Positions 44,472 through 52,886 of a stretch of 64,000 bases of DNA are shown here, piece by piece (positions within the stretch are counted from its first letter, which is position 1; every line of letters begins with the position of its first letter). The stretch comes from Sphingomonas sp. AP4-R1 (lineage in GTDB: Bacteria > Pseudomonadota > Alphaproteobacteria > Sphingomonadales > Sphingomonadaceae): contig NZ_CP053346.1 in the NCBI RefSeq assembly GCF_013113735.1, forward strand, positions 5,188,058 through 5,252,057, written 5' to 3'. The notes below the pieces were generated by a model, which searched no databases, had not been told where the DNA came from, and was given only the letters and a program-made list of their open reading frames with translations. Made by a program: the position numbers and the translations under genes.

Positions 44472-45386
44472 ATGCCTCTGCGGAAAGACATTTGGCGCCC
44501 GGCCATCATCGAGGCGCCGCTGGCCGAGATCGTCGCGCGCGGCTCCGTCGAGGGGTTCGCCCGGCACTGGCTGCCGCCTTTGGGCTCGTTCCAGTTCCTC
44601 GCCGATCCGTTCGGCTTCTGGCGAAACGAGCGCCTCCACGTGTTCGTCGAGGCCTATGATTATCGCCATCGCCTCGGCACGATCGAGGTGTGCATCTACG
44701 ACAGCAGCTTTCGCCTGCTCGATCGCCGCCCGGTGCTGATCGAGCCGTGGCACCTCTCCTACCCCTTCGTGTTCGAGGCGGAGGGGGACATCTGGATGCT
44801 GCCGGAAGGGCATAAATCGGGCAGGCTGACGCTCTATCGCGCCAAGGCCTTTCCGTTCGAGTGGGAAGCCGCGACGGTGATCGCGCTGGACGGGCTGGCG
44901 GTGGATGCCACGCCCTTCTTCCACGAAGACCGGTGGTGGCTGTTCTACGCGGCCGCCGATCGCGAGACGGACAAGATGGCCGCGCTGCATGTCGCGCATG
45001 CGGAGCGGCTGGCCGGCCCGTGGCACGCGCACCCCGCCAATCCCGTCCGCGTCGACCGGAGCGGCGGGCGTCCCGGCGGCACGCCCGTGGTGGTGGACGG
45101 CGCGATCGTCCTGCCAGTGCAGGATTGCGGCGAAACCTATGGCGGCGCGATTCGCCCGCTGACCATCACGACGCTGACGCCGGACCGCTTCGAGGCGACG
45201 CTGGGCGACCGGATCGAGGCGCCAGCCGACGCCGCGCCCTTCACCGAAGGCCTGCACACGCTGGCGGGCGCGGGCGACATCACGTTGATCGACGTGAAGC
45301 AGACCGTGCTGTCGCTCCACGGCCTCGCCATCCAGGCGGGCGAACGCATCCGGCGCGAGATCCGCAAGCGCCGGGCGCGGGGATAG
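44472..45386 (+). CDS. Glucosamine inositolphosphorylceramide transferase-like protein
   Basis: The 304-residue protein has the propeller-like N-terminal domain of this family: FLADPFGFWRNERLHVFVEA, LSYPFVFEAEGDIWMLPEGH, DATPFFHEDRWWLFYAAADR and HPANPVRVDRSGGRPGGTPV. Relatives are found in plant and bacterial sphingolipid or polysaccharide assembly. The bacterial function is not established. Sphingomonads make glycosphingolipids, which makes a lipid-head-group role attractive but unproven. It is encoded after the TagF-like gene. Confidence 0.75.
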   Translation: MPLRKDIWRPAIIEAPLAEIVARGSVEGFARHWLPPLGSFQFLADPFGFWRNERLHVFVEAYDYRHRLGTIEVCIYDSSFRLLDRRPVLIEPWHLSYPFVFEAEGDIWMLPEGHKSGRLTLYRAKAFPFEWEAATVIALDGLAVDATPFFHEDRWWLFYAAADRETDKMAALHVAHAERLAGPWHAHPANPVRVDRSGGRPGGTPVVVDGAIVLPVQDCGETYGGAIRPLTITTLTPDRFEATLGDRIEAPADAAPFTEGLHTLAGAGDITLIDVKQTVLSLHGLAIQAGERIRREIRKRRARG

Positions 45387-45504
45387 AAAAGGACGGGATT
45401 CCATCCATCCCGGCCGTTCCCGTATCGCAGGCCAGGCGGCGAAAGCGGACAGGCTGCAATCGCCCCTTTGCGGACATAGCGATCGAGCGATAAATGCTAA
45501 GGTA

Positions 45505-45675
45505 ATGCGCGGCCTCGACACATATCCGGCTTGGGTTAGTGGTGTTTTCGGCCTGGCCTTCCTAGGCGCTGCAGTGGCAGCAAATGTCTATCATCATGGG
45601 GTATTTGGCTTCGTCCTTGGGCTTTGCGGGGTCGGCCTCCTTATCCCGAAACGAAAGGGTCCGCCGCGCAATTAG
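45505..45675 (+). CDS. Tiny membrane protein, unknown
   Basis: The 56-residue open frame encodes two likely membrane helices: WVSGVFGLAFLGAAVAAN and GVFGFVLGLCGVGLLIP, with a basic tail (PKRKGPPRN). The gene is visibly less GC-rich at third positions than its neighbours. AAGG lies very near the ATG. It lies between two surface-glycan genes; no family is known to me. Confidence 0.5.
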   Translation: MRGLDTYPAWVSGVFGLAFLGAAVAANVYHHGVFGFVLGLCGVGLLIPKRKGPPRN

Positions 45676-45715
45676 GCCGATGGCGGATTACCACCCCTAG
45701 CGGCCATTCCTTGAT

Positions 45716-46789
45716 CTATCCGCGCAGGCGATCCAGGATCGCCTTGCCCGCCGCCTCGAAGCGATCGGGGCCGAAGCGATCCAGCATCTTCGTGCGGGCG
45801 GCGGCGCCCATCGGGGCCAGTTCCTCGGGCTGGGACAGGAGATCGGCCAGCGCGGCGGCCAGCGCATCGGGATCACCGGGCGGCGCCAGACGCCCCACCG
45901 AGGGATCGATCGCGCGCGGCAGTTCGCCCACCGCCGACGCCACCACCGGGAGCCCCGCCGTCAGCGCCTCATGCGCGGCGACGCACAGCCCCTCCGATCG
46001 CGACGGCTGCACATAGAGATGCAGGCCCGCGAGGAAGGCGGCGGGATCGACATAGCCGGCGAGGCGCACCCGCTCCCCCAGCCCGGCCGCCGCGATCGCC
46101 GCCTCCAGCGCGGGACGCTCGGCACCGTCGCCACCGATCGCCAGCTCCCAATCGGCGAGGTCCGGCGGCAGGCGGCGCAGCGTCTCGATCAGCACATCAT
46201 AGCCCTTCACCGGATGCAGCCGACCGAGACTGCCGATCCGTACCCGCTGGCACGGCTGCCAGATCGCCCCGGTCGGTGCCCGCGGATTGGCGCGGAAGAT
46301 CGGCCAGGTCATCAGCCGATCGGCCCCGATGCCGAGCCGATCGGCCGTCATCCGCGTGATCGTCTCCGAATCCCCGAGCCACAGGCGCGAGAGGCGATTG
46401 GTCGCGCGCAGCAGGCGCAGATTGGCGGGCTTGAGGAAGGCGGCATGCTGCCAGCTCACCACCGTCCGCCGCCGCCGGAGCCCGATCAGTTGGCCGAGCA
46501 ACGTGGCGCGGGTGAGCGATGTCCAGATCACGTCCGGGCGCCATGCGCGCATCTGCGCATCCAACCAGCGCAAAGCGGCGACATGATCCTTCTCGCCGCC
46601 GTCGCGCACGATGACGGGGAAGCCCGCCGCCTCCATCGGCGCGATGGCGCGGCCATCGCGGCGGGTCAGCGCGAAGATGGCGACCTCCGCGCCGTTCTTC
46701 CGCAGCACATCCGCTATGGAAGGCACGGGCAAAGCGGCACCGCCGCCCTCCACCGAATTGATGACGTAAGCGATGCGGAGGGATCTCAT
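45716..46789 (-). CDS. Glycosyltransferase family 4
   Basis: The 357-residue protein starts MRSLRIAYVINSVEGGGAAL and has the GT-B C-terminal signature IGSLGRLHPVKGYDVLIETL, then LYVQPSRSEGLCVAAHEALT and GLPVVASAVGELP, with the Glu-x7-Glu nucleotide-sugar motif. It transfers a sugar during glycan assembly. The start overlaps the stop of the upstream GT4 gene (ATGA), so the two are coupled. Confidence 0.92.
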   Translation of the reverse strand: MRSLRIAYVINSVEGGGAALPVPSIADVLRKNGAEVAIFALTRRDGRAIAPMEAAGFPVIVRDGGEKDHVAALRWLDAQMRAWRPDVIWTSLTRATLLGQLIGLRRRRTVVSWQHAAFLKPANLRLLRATNRLSRLWLGDSETITRMTADRLGIGADRLMTWPIFRANPRAPTGAIWQPCQRVRIGSLGRLHPVKGYDVLIETLRRLPPDLADWELAIGGDGAERPALEAAIAAAGLGERVRLAGYVDPAAFLAGLHLYVQPSRSEGLCVAAHEALTAGLPVVASAVGELPRAIDPSVGRLAPPGDPDALAAALADLLSQPEELAPMGAAARTKMLDRFGPDRFEAAGKAILDRLRG

Positions 46790-47886
46790 CCGCGGCGTTG
46801 TAGCCGCAGCGCCTCGAAGAAATCGAGATAGGCCAGCGCCACTTCGCCCAGACGGTGCGGCGTCACCGCTTCCGCCAGCGGCTGGGGCACCGGCGGGGGC
46901 GAGGCCAGCATCTCGTACATCGCGCCCGCCATCTCGGCCGCATCGCCCACGGGCACGACTTCGCCGAACGTCCTGCTGCCGAGCAGCGCATCGGTGGCGG
47001 GCGTGCAATCGGTGGCGATCACGGGGCGGCCGGCGGCGAGCGCCTCGATCAGCACGGCCGGATAGCCCTCATAATCGGAGGACAGGACGAACAGCCGCCC
47101 GCGATCCAGCCACGGGCGGATATCCGGCTGATAGCCGGGCAGATCGACGCGATCGGCGATGCCGAGCGACCTGGCCAGACCGCGCAGGCGCTCCTCGTCC
47201 GGCCCCGCGCCCACGATCGTCAGCTGCAACGTCGGATCGGGCAAAAGCGAGAAGGCCTCGATCAGCGTGCCGAAGCCCTTTTCGGGCACCAGTCGGCCGG
47301 CCGCCACGATCATCATGCCGCCCGCATCGATCGGCGGGGCGACATCGTCGTCCAGCGCGGGCGTGGCGATCGTGCGGACCACCGGCCCTTCGCCCACGAT
47401 CGCGCGCGCCTGATCGGCGGCGACATCGGAGAGGGCGACGAGCCCGTCCGCATCCCGCAGCAGCCGACGCATGCGGAGATCGTAGAAGAATTCCTTCACG
47501 GGGCCGCGCTGCTGCTTGCGCAGCGCGGCGCTGATCTGCGCGGCGATCACCGGGCGCTGGTCGATCGGCAGGCGCGACAGGCGATGCGCGACCGGCCAGT
47601 GATAATTGCCGGGCACGAAGACGGCATCGACCCGCTCCCGCGCGATCGCCTTTTCCGCCGCCGCCGCCAGCCGCTGCATCGATCCCTTGCCGCGCGGGAT
47701 GGGCGGATCGAGCGGCACCACGCGCGCCTGCGGCCCGATCAGCTTGCGCATCGGCCCGTCGTCGACGCCACAATAGAAAGTGACGGCGACGCCGATGCTC
47801 GCCCATGCACGGCCGAGCCGCGCGGCGATCCGCTCGGTGCCGCCCAGCGAGAAATCGTGCAGGACGATGCCGACGGACGAGATCAT
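46786..47886 (-). CDS. Glycosyltransferase family 4
   Basis: The 366-residue protein begins ISSVGIVLHDFSLGGTERIA and carries the GT4 pattern IVAAGRLVPEKGFGTLIEAF and LFVLSSDYEGYPAVLIEALA, then GRPVIATDCTPATDALLG. It probably adds a sugar in the same pathway as its downstream partner. It is not a phage or mobile gene. Confidence 0.92.
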   Translation of the reverse strand: MISSVGIVLHDFSLGGTERIAARLGRAWASIGVAVTFYCGVDDGPMRKLIGPQARVVPLDPPIPRGKGSMQRLAAAAEKAIARERVDAVFVPGNYHWPVAHRLSRLPIDQRPVIAAQISAALRKQQRGPVKEFFYDLRMRRLLRDADGLVALSDVAADQARAIVGEGPVVRTIATPALDDDVAPPIDAGGMMIVAAGRLVPEKGFGTLIEAFSLLPDPTLQLTIVGAGPDEERLRGLARSLGIADRVDLPGYQPDIRPWLDRGRLFVLSSDYEGYPAVLIEALAAGRPVIATDCTPATDALLGSRTFGEVVPVGDAAEMAGAMYEMLASPPPVPQPLAEAVTPHRLGEVALAYLDFFEALRLQRRG

Positions 47887-47938
47887 CGCCGCGCCGGCGC
47901 CGTCATAGAAACGGACGTCATGACAGGATCGGCGGCCG

Positions 47939-49000
47939 TCAGCGCGAGGCGACGACGAGCGGCGCGGTCTGCCGGCTCGTCACCAGATACGAGGCGACAT
48001 AGCCGACATGATCGGACAGCATCGCGCCCTTCGCGTCATGCCCGAACAGGCCCGACACCGCCGTCACCTGCAAGGCGGCCCGCTGGCCCGGCGAATAGAA
48101 TTGCCAATCGCGTGCCCGACGGAAGCTGTAGCGCAGATCGACGAGATTGCTCTTGTTGCAGGCCGGATCCGGCAGGCAGCGTGCCATCGCCACGTCCAGC
48201 GGCGCGCTCTGCCGCCACAGAGCCGTGTTGCGGATCAGATAGGAGCGGCGATCGATCTGGCGGCCGACGTTGAGATCGCCCGCCAGCACGAACGGGATAT
48301 TGTCCGGCACCACCTTGCGGACGAAATCGCCCAGCGCATCCACCTGCCGCTGATAGGCATACAGCGATCGCGCGGCCGGCGCGTGGGAGGACATGCGCGA
48401 ATTGAGATGCGTCGCGACCACCGCGACCGGCTCGGGCAGGCCCGGCACGCGGATCGTCACGGCCAGCACGCCCTTGTTCGCCAGGCAATCGAAGCCCGCG
48501 CAGGCATAAGCCGGATAGGCCATGCGCCGCACCGCGAGGATCGGATAATCGGAGGCGATGCGCAGGCCGCTATCGGCCCATTTGCCCGAACGCTCGCCCC
48601 GGAACAGGCTGGCGGCATCCGCGAAGCGCCGGTCGGCCGTGCTGGTCGCCTGCGCGCCCTGCAGCGTGGAAGCGGGACCGTTCACGGCATAGCGATAGCC
48701 GGCCTGCGCCGTGATCGCCTTGGCATCCGCCGAAAAGGCCTCCTGCAGCACCACCACGTGCGGCTGCCGTCCTTCGGCGCGCAGCGTGGCGAGGGTGGCG
48801 CCGATCTGGCGCAATTTGTCGGCGCGGCCGATCCGCACCGGAAAAGGAAGCCCCTCGACATTGTAGGTCATGACGGAAAGCTGGCTGGGCGCGATCGACG
48901 CATTCGCCGGCGCTGCGGATCCCGCCAGACAGGCCAGACCCAGGAAAGACCCCACGAAACCCTTCATCGAACCGAACGCGCGCATTGCCTTCACTGCCAT
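47939..49000 (-). CDS. Secreted endonuclease/exonuclease/phosphatase-family protein (sphingomyelinase-like)
   Basis: The 353-residue protein has a signal peptide (GFVGSFLGLACLAGSAAPANA) and the EEP fold motifs: LSVMTYNVEGLPFPV, VVVLQEAFSADA, VVATHLNSRMSS, FVLAGDLNVGR and the catalytic LSDHVGYVASYLV. Several Cys pairs (YACAGFDCLANKG and ARCLPDPACNKS) fit a disulfide-bonded exported enzyme. Relatives include neutral sphingomyelinases and nucleases; the substrate is not clear. The start at 49000 is spaced eight bases from GGAGG; 49006 is also possible. Confidence 0.85.
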   Translation of the reverse strand: MAVKAMRAFGSMKGFVGSFLGLACLAGSAAPANASIAPSQLSVMTYNVEGLPFPVRIGRADKLRQIGATLATLRAEGRQPHVVVLQEAFSADAKAITAQAGYRYAVNGPASTLQGAQATSTADRRFADAASLFRGERSGKWADSGLRIASDYPILAVRRMAYPAYACAGFDCLANKGVLAVTIRVPGLPEPVAVVATHLNSRMSSHAPAARSLYAYQRQVDALGDFVRKVVPDNIPFVLAGDLNVGRQIDRRSYLIRNTALWRQSAPLDVAMARCLPDPACNKSNLVDLRYSFRRARDWQFYSPGQRAALQVTAVSGLFGHDAKGAMLSDHVGYVASYLVTSRQTAPLVVASR

Positions 49001-49142
49001 TCCCATCGCCTCCCGGTGCCAAGAGACGAGGCCGAAGCGGTGATCCCGCAAAAAAATAAAAACGGGGGTCATCAATGCGGGAGCGCCCATTCAGTTCCGT
49101 CTTAGGGGCAGCCGAAGGGAGGGACGGCTAGGGAGCTTGCCT

Positions 49143-49883
49143 GTGATCGCAACGATGTTGTTTGCCATGCTGGCCTTGGAGACGGAGCGGACCGCCCCCG
49201 CCGTCCTGCCGATCATCTACGGCCCCGCCGTCACGCTGCACGTGGGCGCGAAGGCGACCGAGCCGTGGCGCATCTCCACCGCGTCCGCCGTGAACGCGAC
49301 GCGCTTCGACTGGTCGATCGACATGGAGCGACGCCAGCCGCACGCGCAGATCGGCGGGCTGACCATGGCCTATGAGCGGTCGCGCCGCCGCTTTTCGGGC
49401 AACAATCTGGCCGGCCGGCCCGCCCGCAGCGCCGCCTGGCAGGCGGCCGCCACCTATCGCCTCGCCGGGCTCGACAGCCATCCGCTTGCCCTCGAGGGCA
49501 AGATCGGCGCCGAGCGACGCATGCCCACGACACTGGTCGATCGCGGCCGGGCGCAGCAGGTGCGCCGCAACGAGATCAACCTGGCCTGGTATCCCACAGG
49601 CGGCCTTTCGATCGGCGGCGGCTGGCAATCGCAGGCCAGCTCGTCCCGTCGCAGCGGGATCGATCGCGCGATCAGCATCGCATCGGGCAATCCGCTGTCC
49701 GAAGCCGGCCCGCATCTGCATCTGGGCTATGACGGCAGCGGCGGCCTCGTCTCGCAGCCGTCGTGGCGGCTGGGGCTGGACATGGGGGCCTATCATCTCG
49801 CCTCGCGGGACATCGCGGCACTCGGCGCGCCCAATCCGCTGGACGAGCGCGTCTCGCTCTCCTTCCGCCTTTCGCTGCGCTGA
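49143..49883 (+). CDS. Hypothetical protein, possibly outer-membrane barrel
   Basis: The 246-residue protein starts from GTG 49143 with GGGAG seven bases upstream, then IATMLFAMLALETERTAPAV, a weak signal-like N-terminus. The rest has many alternating hydrophobic beta-strand-like stretches (PWRISTASAVNATRFDWSID, EINLAWYPTGGLSIGGGWQS and SWRLGLDMGAYHLASRDIAA) and ends RVSLSFRLSLR, a Phe/Arg-ended pattern common in outer-membrane barrels. I know no family. Confidence 0.6.
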   Translation: MIATMLFAMLALETERTAPAVLPIIYGPAVTLHVGAKATEPWRISTASAVNATRFDWSIDMERRQPHAQIGGLTMAYERSRRRFSGNNLAGRPARSAAWQAAATYRLAGLDSHPLALEGKIGAERRMPTTLVDRGRAQQVRRNEINLAWYPTGGLSIGGGWQSQASSSRRSGIDRAISIASGNPLSEAGPHLHLGYDGSGGLVSQPSWRLGLDMGAYHLASRDIAALGAPNPLDERVSLSFRLSLR

Positions 49884-49891
49884 CATGAAAA

Positions 49892-49919
49892 AGGGGCCGC
49901 GCACCACGCACGGCCCCTT
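49892..49919. terminator. Hairpin terminator between convergent genes
   Basis: A GC-rich inverted repeat (GGGGCCG and CGGCCCC arms) sits between the hypothetical barrel gene and the alpha/beta hydrolase, with AAA on the left and TT on the right. It can serve both directions. Confidence 0.7.
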
Positions 49920-49940
49920 CTCCGCCACGTCCGTCGCCGA

Positions 49941-50771
49941 TCAGCTTTCGATGAAGGCGAGCAGGTCCGCGTTGATGACGTCGGCATGCGTGGTGCACAT
50001 GCCATGCGGATAGCCTTCGTAGCTCTTCAGCGTGCCGTTCTTCAGCAGCGCCACCGACAGCGGCGCCGAATCCGCATAAGGCACGATCTGGTCGTCGGTG
50101 CCGTGCATCACCAGCACCGGCACGTCGATCGCCTTCAGATCCTCGGTGAAGTCGGTCTCGGAGAAGGCCTTCACGCAATCATAATGCGCCTTGATGCCGC
50201 CCATCATGCCCTGGCGCCACCAATTGTCGATCACGCCCTGGCTCACCGCCGCGCCCTCGCGGTTGAAGCCGTAGAAGGGGCCGGTCGGCAGATCGATGTA
50301 GAATTGCGCGCGCGTCTCGCCCGTGCCCTTCCGGATGCCGTCGAACACCTCCATCGGCAGACCGCCCGGATTGGCGTCCGATTTCAGCATCACCGGCGGC
50401 ACCGCGCCGATCAGCACCGCCTTGGCGACGCGGCCCGCCTCGGCGCGCGCGACATAATGCGCCACTTCACCGCCGCCGGTCGAATGGCCGACATGGACCG
50501 CGCCCTTCAGGTCGAGCGCCGCCGCCAGCTCGATCATGTCGGCGGCATAGGTATCCATCTCATTGCCTTCCCACGTCTGGGTCGACCGGCCGTGACCGCG
50601 GCGATCATGCGCGATCACGCGATAGCCGCGCGCCAGGAAGAACATCATCTGATTGTCCCAGTCGTCCGCGCTCAGCGGCCAACCGTGGTGGAACACGATC
50701 GGCTGGGCATCCTTGGGGCCCCAATCCTTATAGAAGATCTCGGTGCCGTCCTTCGTCGTGATGGTGGCCAT
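49941..50771 (-). CDS. Alpha/beta hydrolase, non-haem chloroperoxidase-like
   Basis: The 276-residue protein has the oxyanion [14 protein letters not shown], the nucleophile Ser97 in [10 protein letters not shown], the acid in [12 protein letters not shown] and the catalytic His in GYPHGM. It resembles cofactor-free bromo/chloroperoxidases and esterases. Such enzymes are general perhydrolases or esterases; the natural substrate is unknown. The N-terminus [20 protein letters not shown] is typical of the subgroup. Confidence 0.92.
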   Translation of the reverse strand: MATITTKDGTEIFYKDWGPKDAQPIVFHHGWPLSADDWDNQMMFFLARGYRVIAHDRRGHGRSTQTWEGNEMDTYAADMIELAAALDLKGAVHVGHSTGGGEVAHYVARAEAGRVAKAVLIGAVPPVMLKSDANPGGLPMEVFDGIRKGTGETRAQFYIDLPTGPFYGFNREGAAVSQGVIDNWWRQGMMGGIKAHYDCVKAFSETDFTEDLKAIDVPVLVMHGTDDQIVPYADSAPLSVALLKNGTLKSYEGYPHGMCTTHADVINADLLAFIES

Positions 50772-50897
50772 ATCGCAATCCTTCTTTCACCGGCGCGAGT
50801 CCCACCTCGCCCCGTGCATCGGGCTATAACCGGGCTGCGGCAGCTTCGTTATGGGCGCGAAAGAAAAAGCAAGCGCAGGCGCCCCGCCGGGATCGGA

Positions 50898-51584
50898 TCA
50901 GCGGGAGGGGGACGGATCGGTGCCGATGCCCTCGGGGCACGCCGGCCCGGTGAAAGCGGGGTCGCCGGTGCGCAACCCATCCACCTCGCGCAGCACCAAT
51001 CGGCTGATTTCGGCGGCGGCGGCCTCGATGTCGACGTTCGGCGCCGCGATATGGCGAAAGGGCAAGCCCATCAGCGCCACCATGATGGTTTCGACCAGCC
51101 TGGATCGCGCCGCGCTTCGCGTATCGCCGGGCGCGAGGTGCGCGAGCGCGCGTTCGAGACAGCAGCGAATCCGCTTGTCGGTGTGCTGGAACAGCTCCGC
51201 TATCTCCGCATTGCGCGTCGCCTCGATCACGATCTGCGCCAGCAACTGCCCCTTGGCGGGGGCCCTGTCGTGCTGGACGAAATCCGAAACCCATTGGCGG
51301 ACGGCGGCCGTGTCCCCCCGCACGATCGCGCAATCCAGGTCGCTCTCATCGAGGAAATGATCGAGATCGCAGCGCACGATCTCCGCGACGATCGCCTCCT
51401 TGCATTCGAAATCGCGATAGATCTGGCCGACCTTGATCCCCGCTTCTTCGGAAATCTGCATCATGCGCGTATTCTGGAAGCCCAGATGCGTGAAAAGCTG
51501 GCGTGCCGCCTCGGAAATCTGCCGGCGGCGCAGGGCCTGACGCGAGGAATTTCGACCGTGGCAACCAGGACGGGAACTTTCCAC
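50898..51584 (-). CDS. TetR/AcrR-family repressor
   Basis: The 228-residue protein has an N-terminal helix-turn-helix (AARQLFTHLGFQNTRMMQIS, EEAGIKVGQIYRDFECKEAI) and a ligand-binding C-terminal domain. The start is GTG at 51584. It is divergent from the RND efflux operon, with 108 bases between, and is the probable local repressor. A palindrome in the shared region is a candidate operator. Confidence 0.9.
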   Translation of the reverse strand: MESSRPGCHGRNSSRQALRRRQISEAARQLFTHLGFQNTRMMQISEEAGIKVGQIYRDFECKEAIVAEIVRCDLDHFLDESDLDCAIVRGDTAAVRQWVSDFVQHDRAPAKGQLLAQIVIEATRNAEIAELFQHTDKRIRCCLERALAHLAPGDTRSAARSRLVETIMVALMGLPFRHIAAPNVDIEAAAAEISRLVLREVDGLRTGDPAFTGPACPEGIGTDPSPSR

Positions 51585-51642
51585 CGCGATGATCGTCCTG
51601 ACGAAGCTTGACCGCAGCGCAGCAATTCGGCTAGCTGCACCG

Positions 51643-51662
51643 ATGTGAACTAGTATTCACAT
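51643..51662. promoter_or_regulatory. Candidate TetR operator for the RND operon
   Basis: A 20-base palindrome with 7-base arms (ATGTGAA and TTCACAT, 6-base centre) lies 30 bases before the adaptor start, between the divergent repressor and efflux genes. Confidence 0.6.
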
Positions 51663-51692
51663 TTTGGCCCACGCGGATCAACCGGAAATTTT

Positions 51693-52874
51693 ATGCAGCT
51701 TCGAAGCGCCAGCAGCGCCAGCCTCGCTTTGCTTCTCGCCCTGGGTGCGTGCGGCAAGAACGAGTCGCCGCCACCCCCGCCACCCCCGCAGGTCGGCGTG
51801 ATCACCGTGACGTCCGGATCGGCCACGCTCGCCACCGAGCTGCCGGGCCGGATCGCCGCATTCGAAACATCGGACGTGCGGCCGCAGGTCAACGGCCTGA
51901 TCGAGCGCCGCCTGTTTAAGGAAGGCGATGAGGTGCGCGCCGGACAGGCGCTGTATCAGATCGATCCGTCCCCCTACCGCGCCGCCGTGGCCAATGCCCG
52001 CGCGTCGCTGGCCCGCGCCGAGGCCGCCATCGCCTCCAGCGATGCGCTGGCGCGCCGCTATGGCGAGCTGGTGAAGATCAACGCAATCTCGCGGCAGGAT
52101 TACGAGAATGCCGTGACGACCGCAGCGCAGGCGCGCGCCGACGTCGGCGCGCAGCGCGCGGCGCTCCAGACCGCGCAGATCGATCTCACCCGCACGCGCA
52201 TCAACGCGCCGATCTCGGGCCGGATCGGCCGATCGACCTACACGCCGGGCGCGCTGGTCACTTCGGGCCAGACGGACGCGCTGACCACGATCCAGCATAT
52301 CGACACCGTCTATGTCGATCTCACCCAATCCTCGTCCGGCCTGCTGAAGCTGCGCCAGCAGATCCTGAAGGGCGGCGTCGCCCGCGACGGCGATGCCGCG
52401 CGCGTTCAGCTGAAGCTGGAGGACGGCACCGTCTATCCGATCCAGGGCGAGCTGCAGTTCGCCGACGTGACGGTGGATCCCGCCACCGGATCGCAGACGA
52501 TCCGCGCCACCTTCAAGAATCCGCAGCGTCTGCTGCTGCCGGGCATGTATGTGCGCGCCGAGATCGTGGAGGGCACGCAGAAGGATGCCGTGCTCGTCCC
52601 GCTGCGCGCCGTGACGCGCGACGAGAAGGGCAATCCCACCGTGCTGGTCGTGGGCCAGGGCGACAAGGTGGAGGCCCGCACCCTCACCACCGCGCGCACG
52701 TCCGGTGAGAACTGGATCGTGAGCGATGGCCTGAAGGCCGGCGACCGCGTGATCATGGAAGGGGCGATGATGCTGCGTCCGGGCGTGCAGGTGAAGCCTG
52801 TCCCCTACACGGAAAAGCCCGCGTCCGACGCCAATGGTCAGCCCGCTGCCGCCCAGTCCCCGGCCGCCAAGTAA
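51693..52874 (+). CDS. RND efflux periplasmic adaptor (AcrA/MexA family)
   Basis: The 393-residue protein has a lipoprotein signal with lipobox ALGACGK (Cys20), followed by a Pro stretch, the lipoyl half-motifs (GRIAAFETSDVRPQVNGLIE, EVRAGQALYQIDPSPYRAAV), a helical hairpin and a beta-barrel (GELQFADVTVDPATGSQTIR). It joins the inner-membrane pump to the outer-membrane channel. GGAAA precedes the start. The pump gene follows after 12 bases. Confidence 0.93.
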   Translation: MQLRSASSASLALLLALGACGKNESPPPPPPPQVGVITVTSGSATLATELPGRIAAFETSDVRPQVNGLIERRLFKEGDEVRAGQALYQIDPSPYRAAVANARASLARAEAAIASSDALARRYGELVKINAISRQDYENAVTTAAQARADVGAQRAALQTAQIDLTRTRINAPISGRIGRSTYTPGALVTSGQTDALTTIQHIDTVYVDLTQSSSGLLKLRQQILKGGVARDGDAARVQLKLEDGTVYPIQGELQFADVTVDPATGSQTIRATFKNPQRLLLPGMYVRAEIVEGTQKDAVLVPLRAVTRDEKGNPTVLVVGQGDKVEARTLTTARTSGENWIVSDGLKAGDRVIMEGAMMLRPGVQVKPVPYTEKPASDANGQPAAAQSPAAK

Positions 52875-52886
52875 CGAAGTCGCCTC

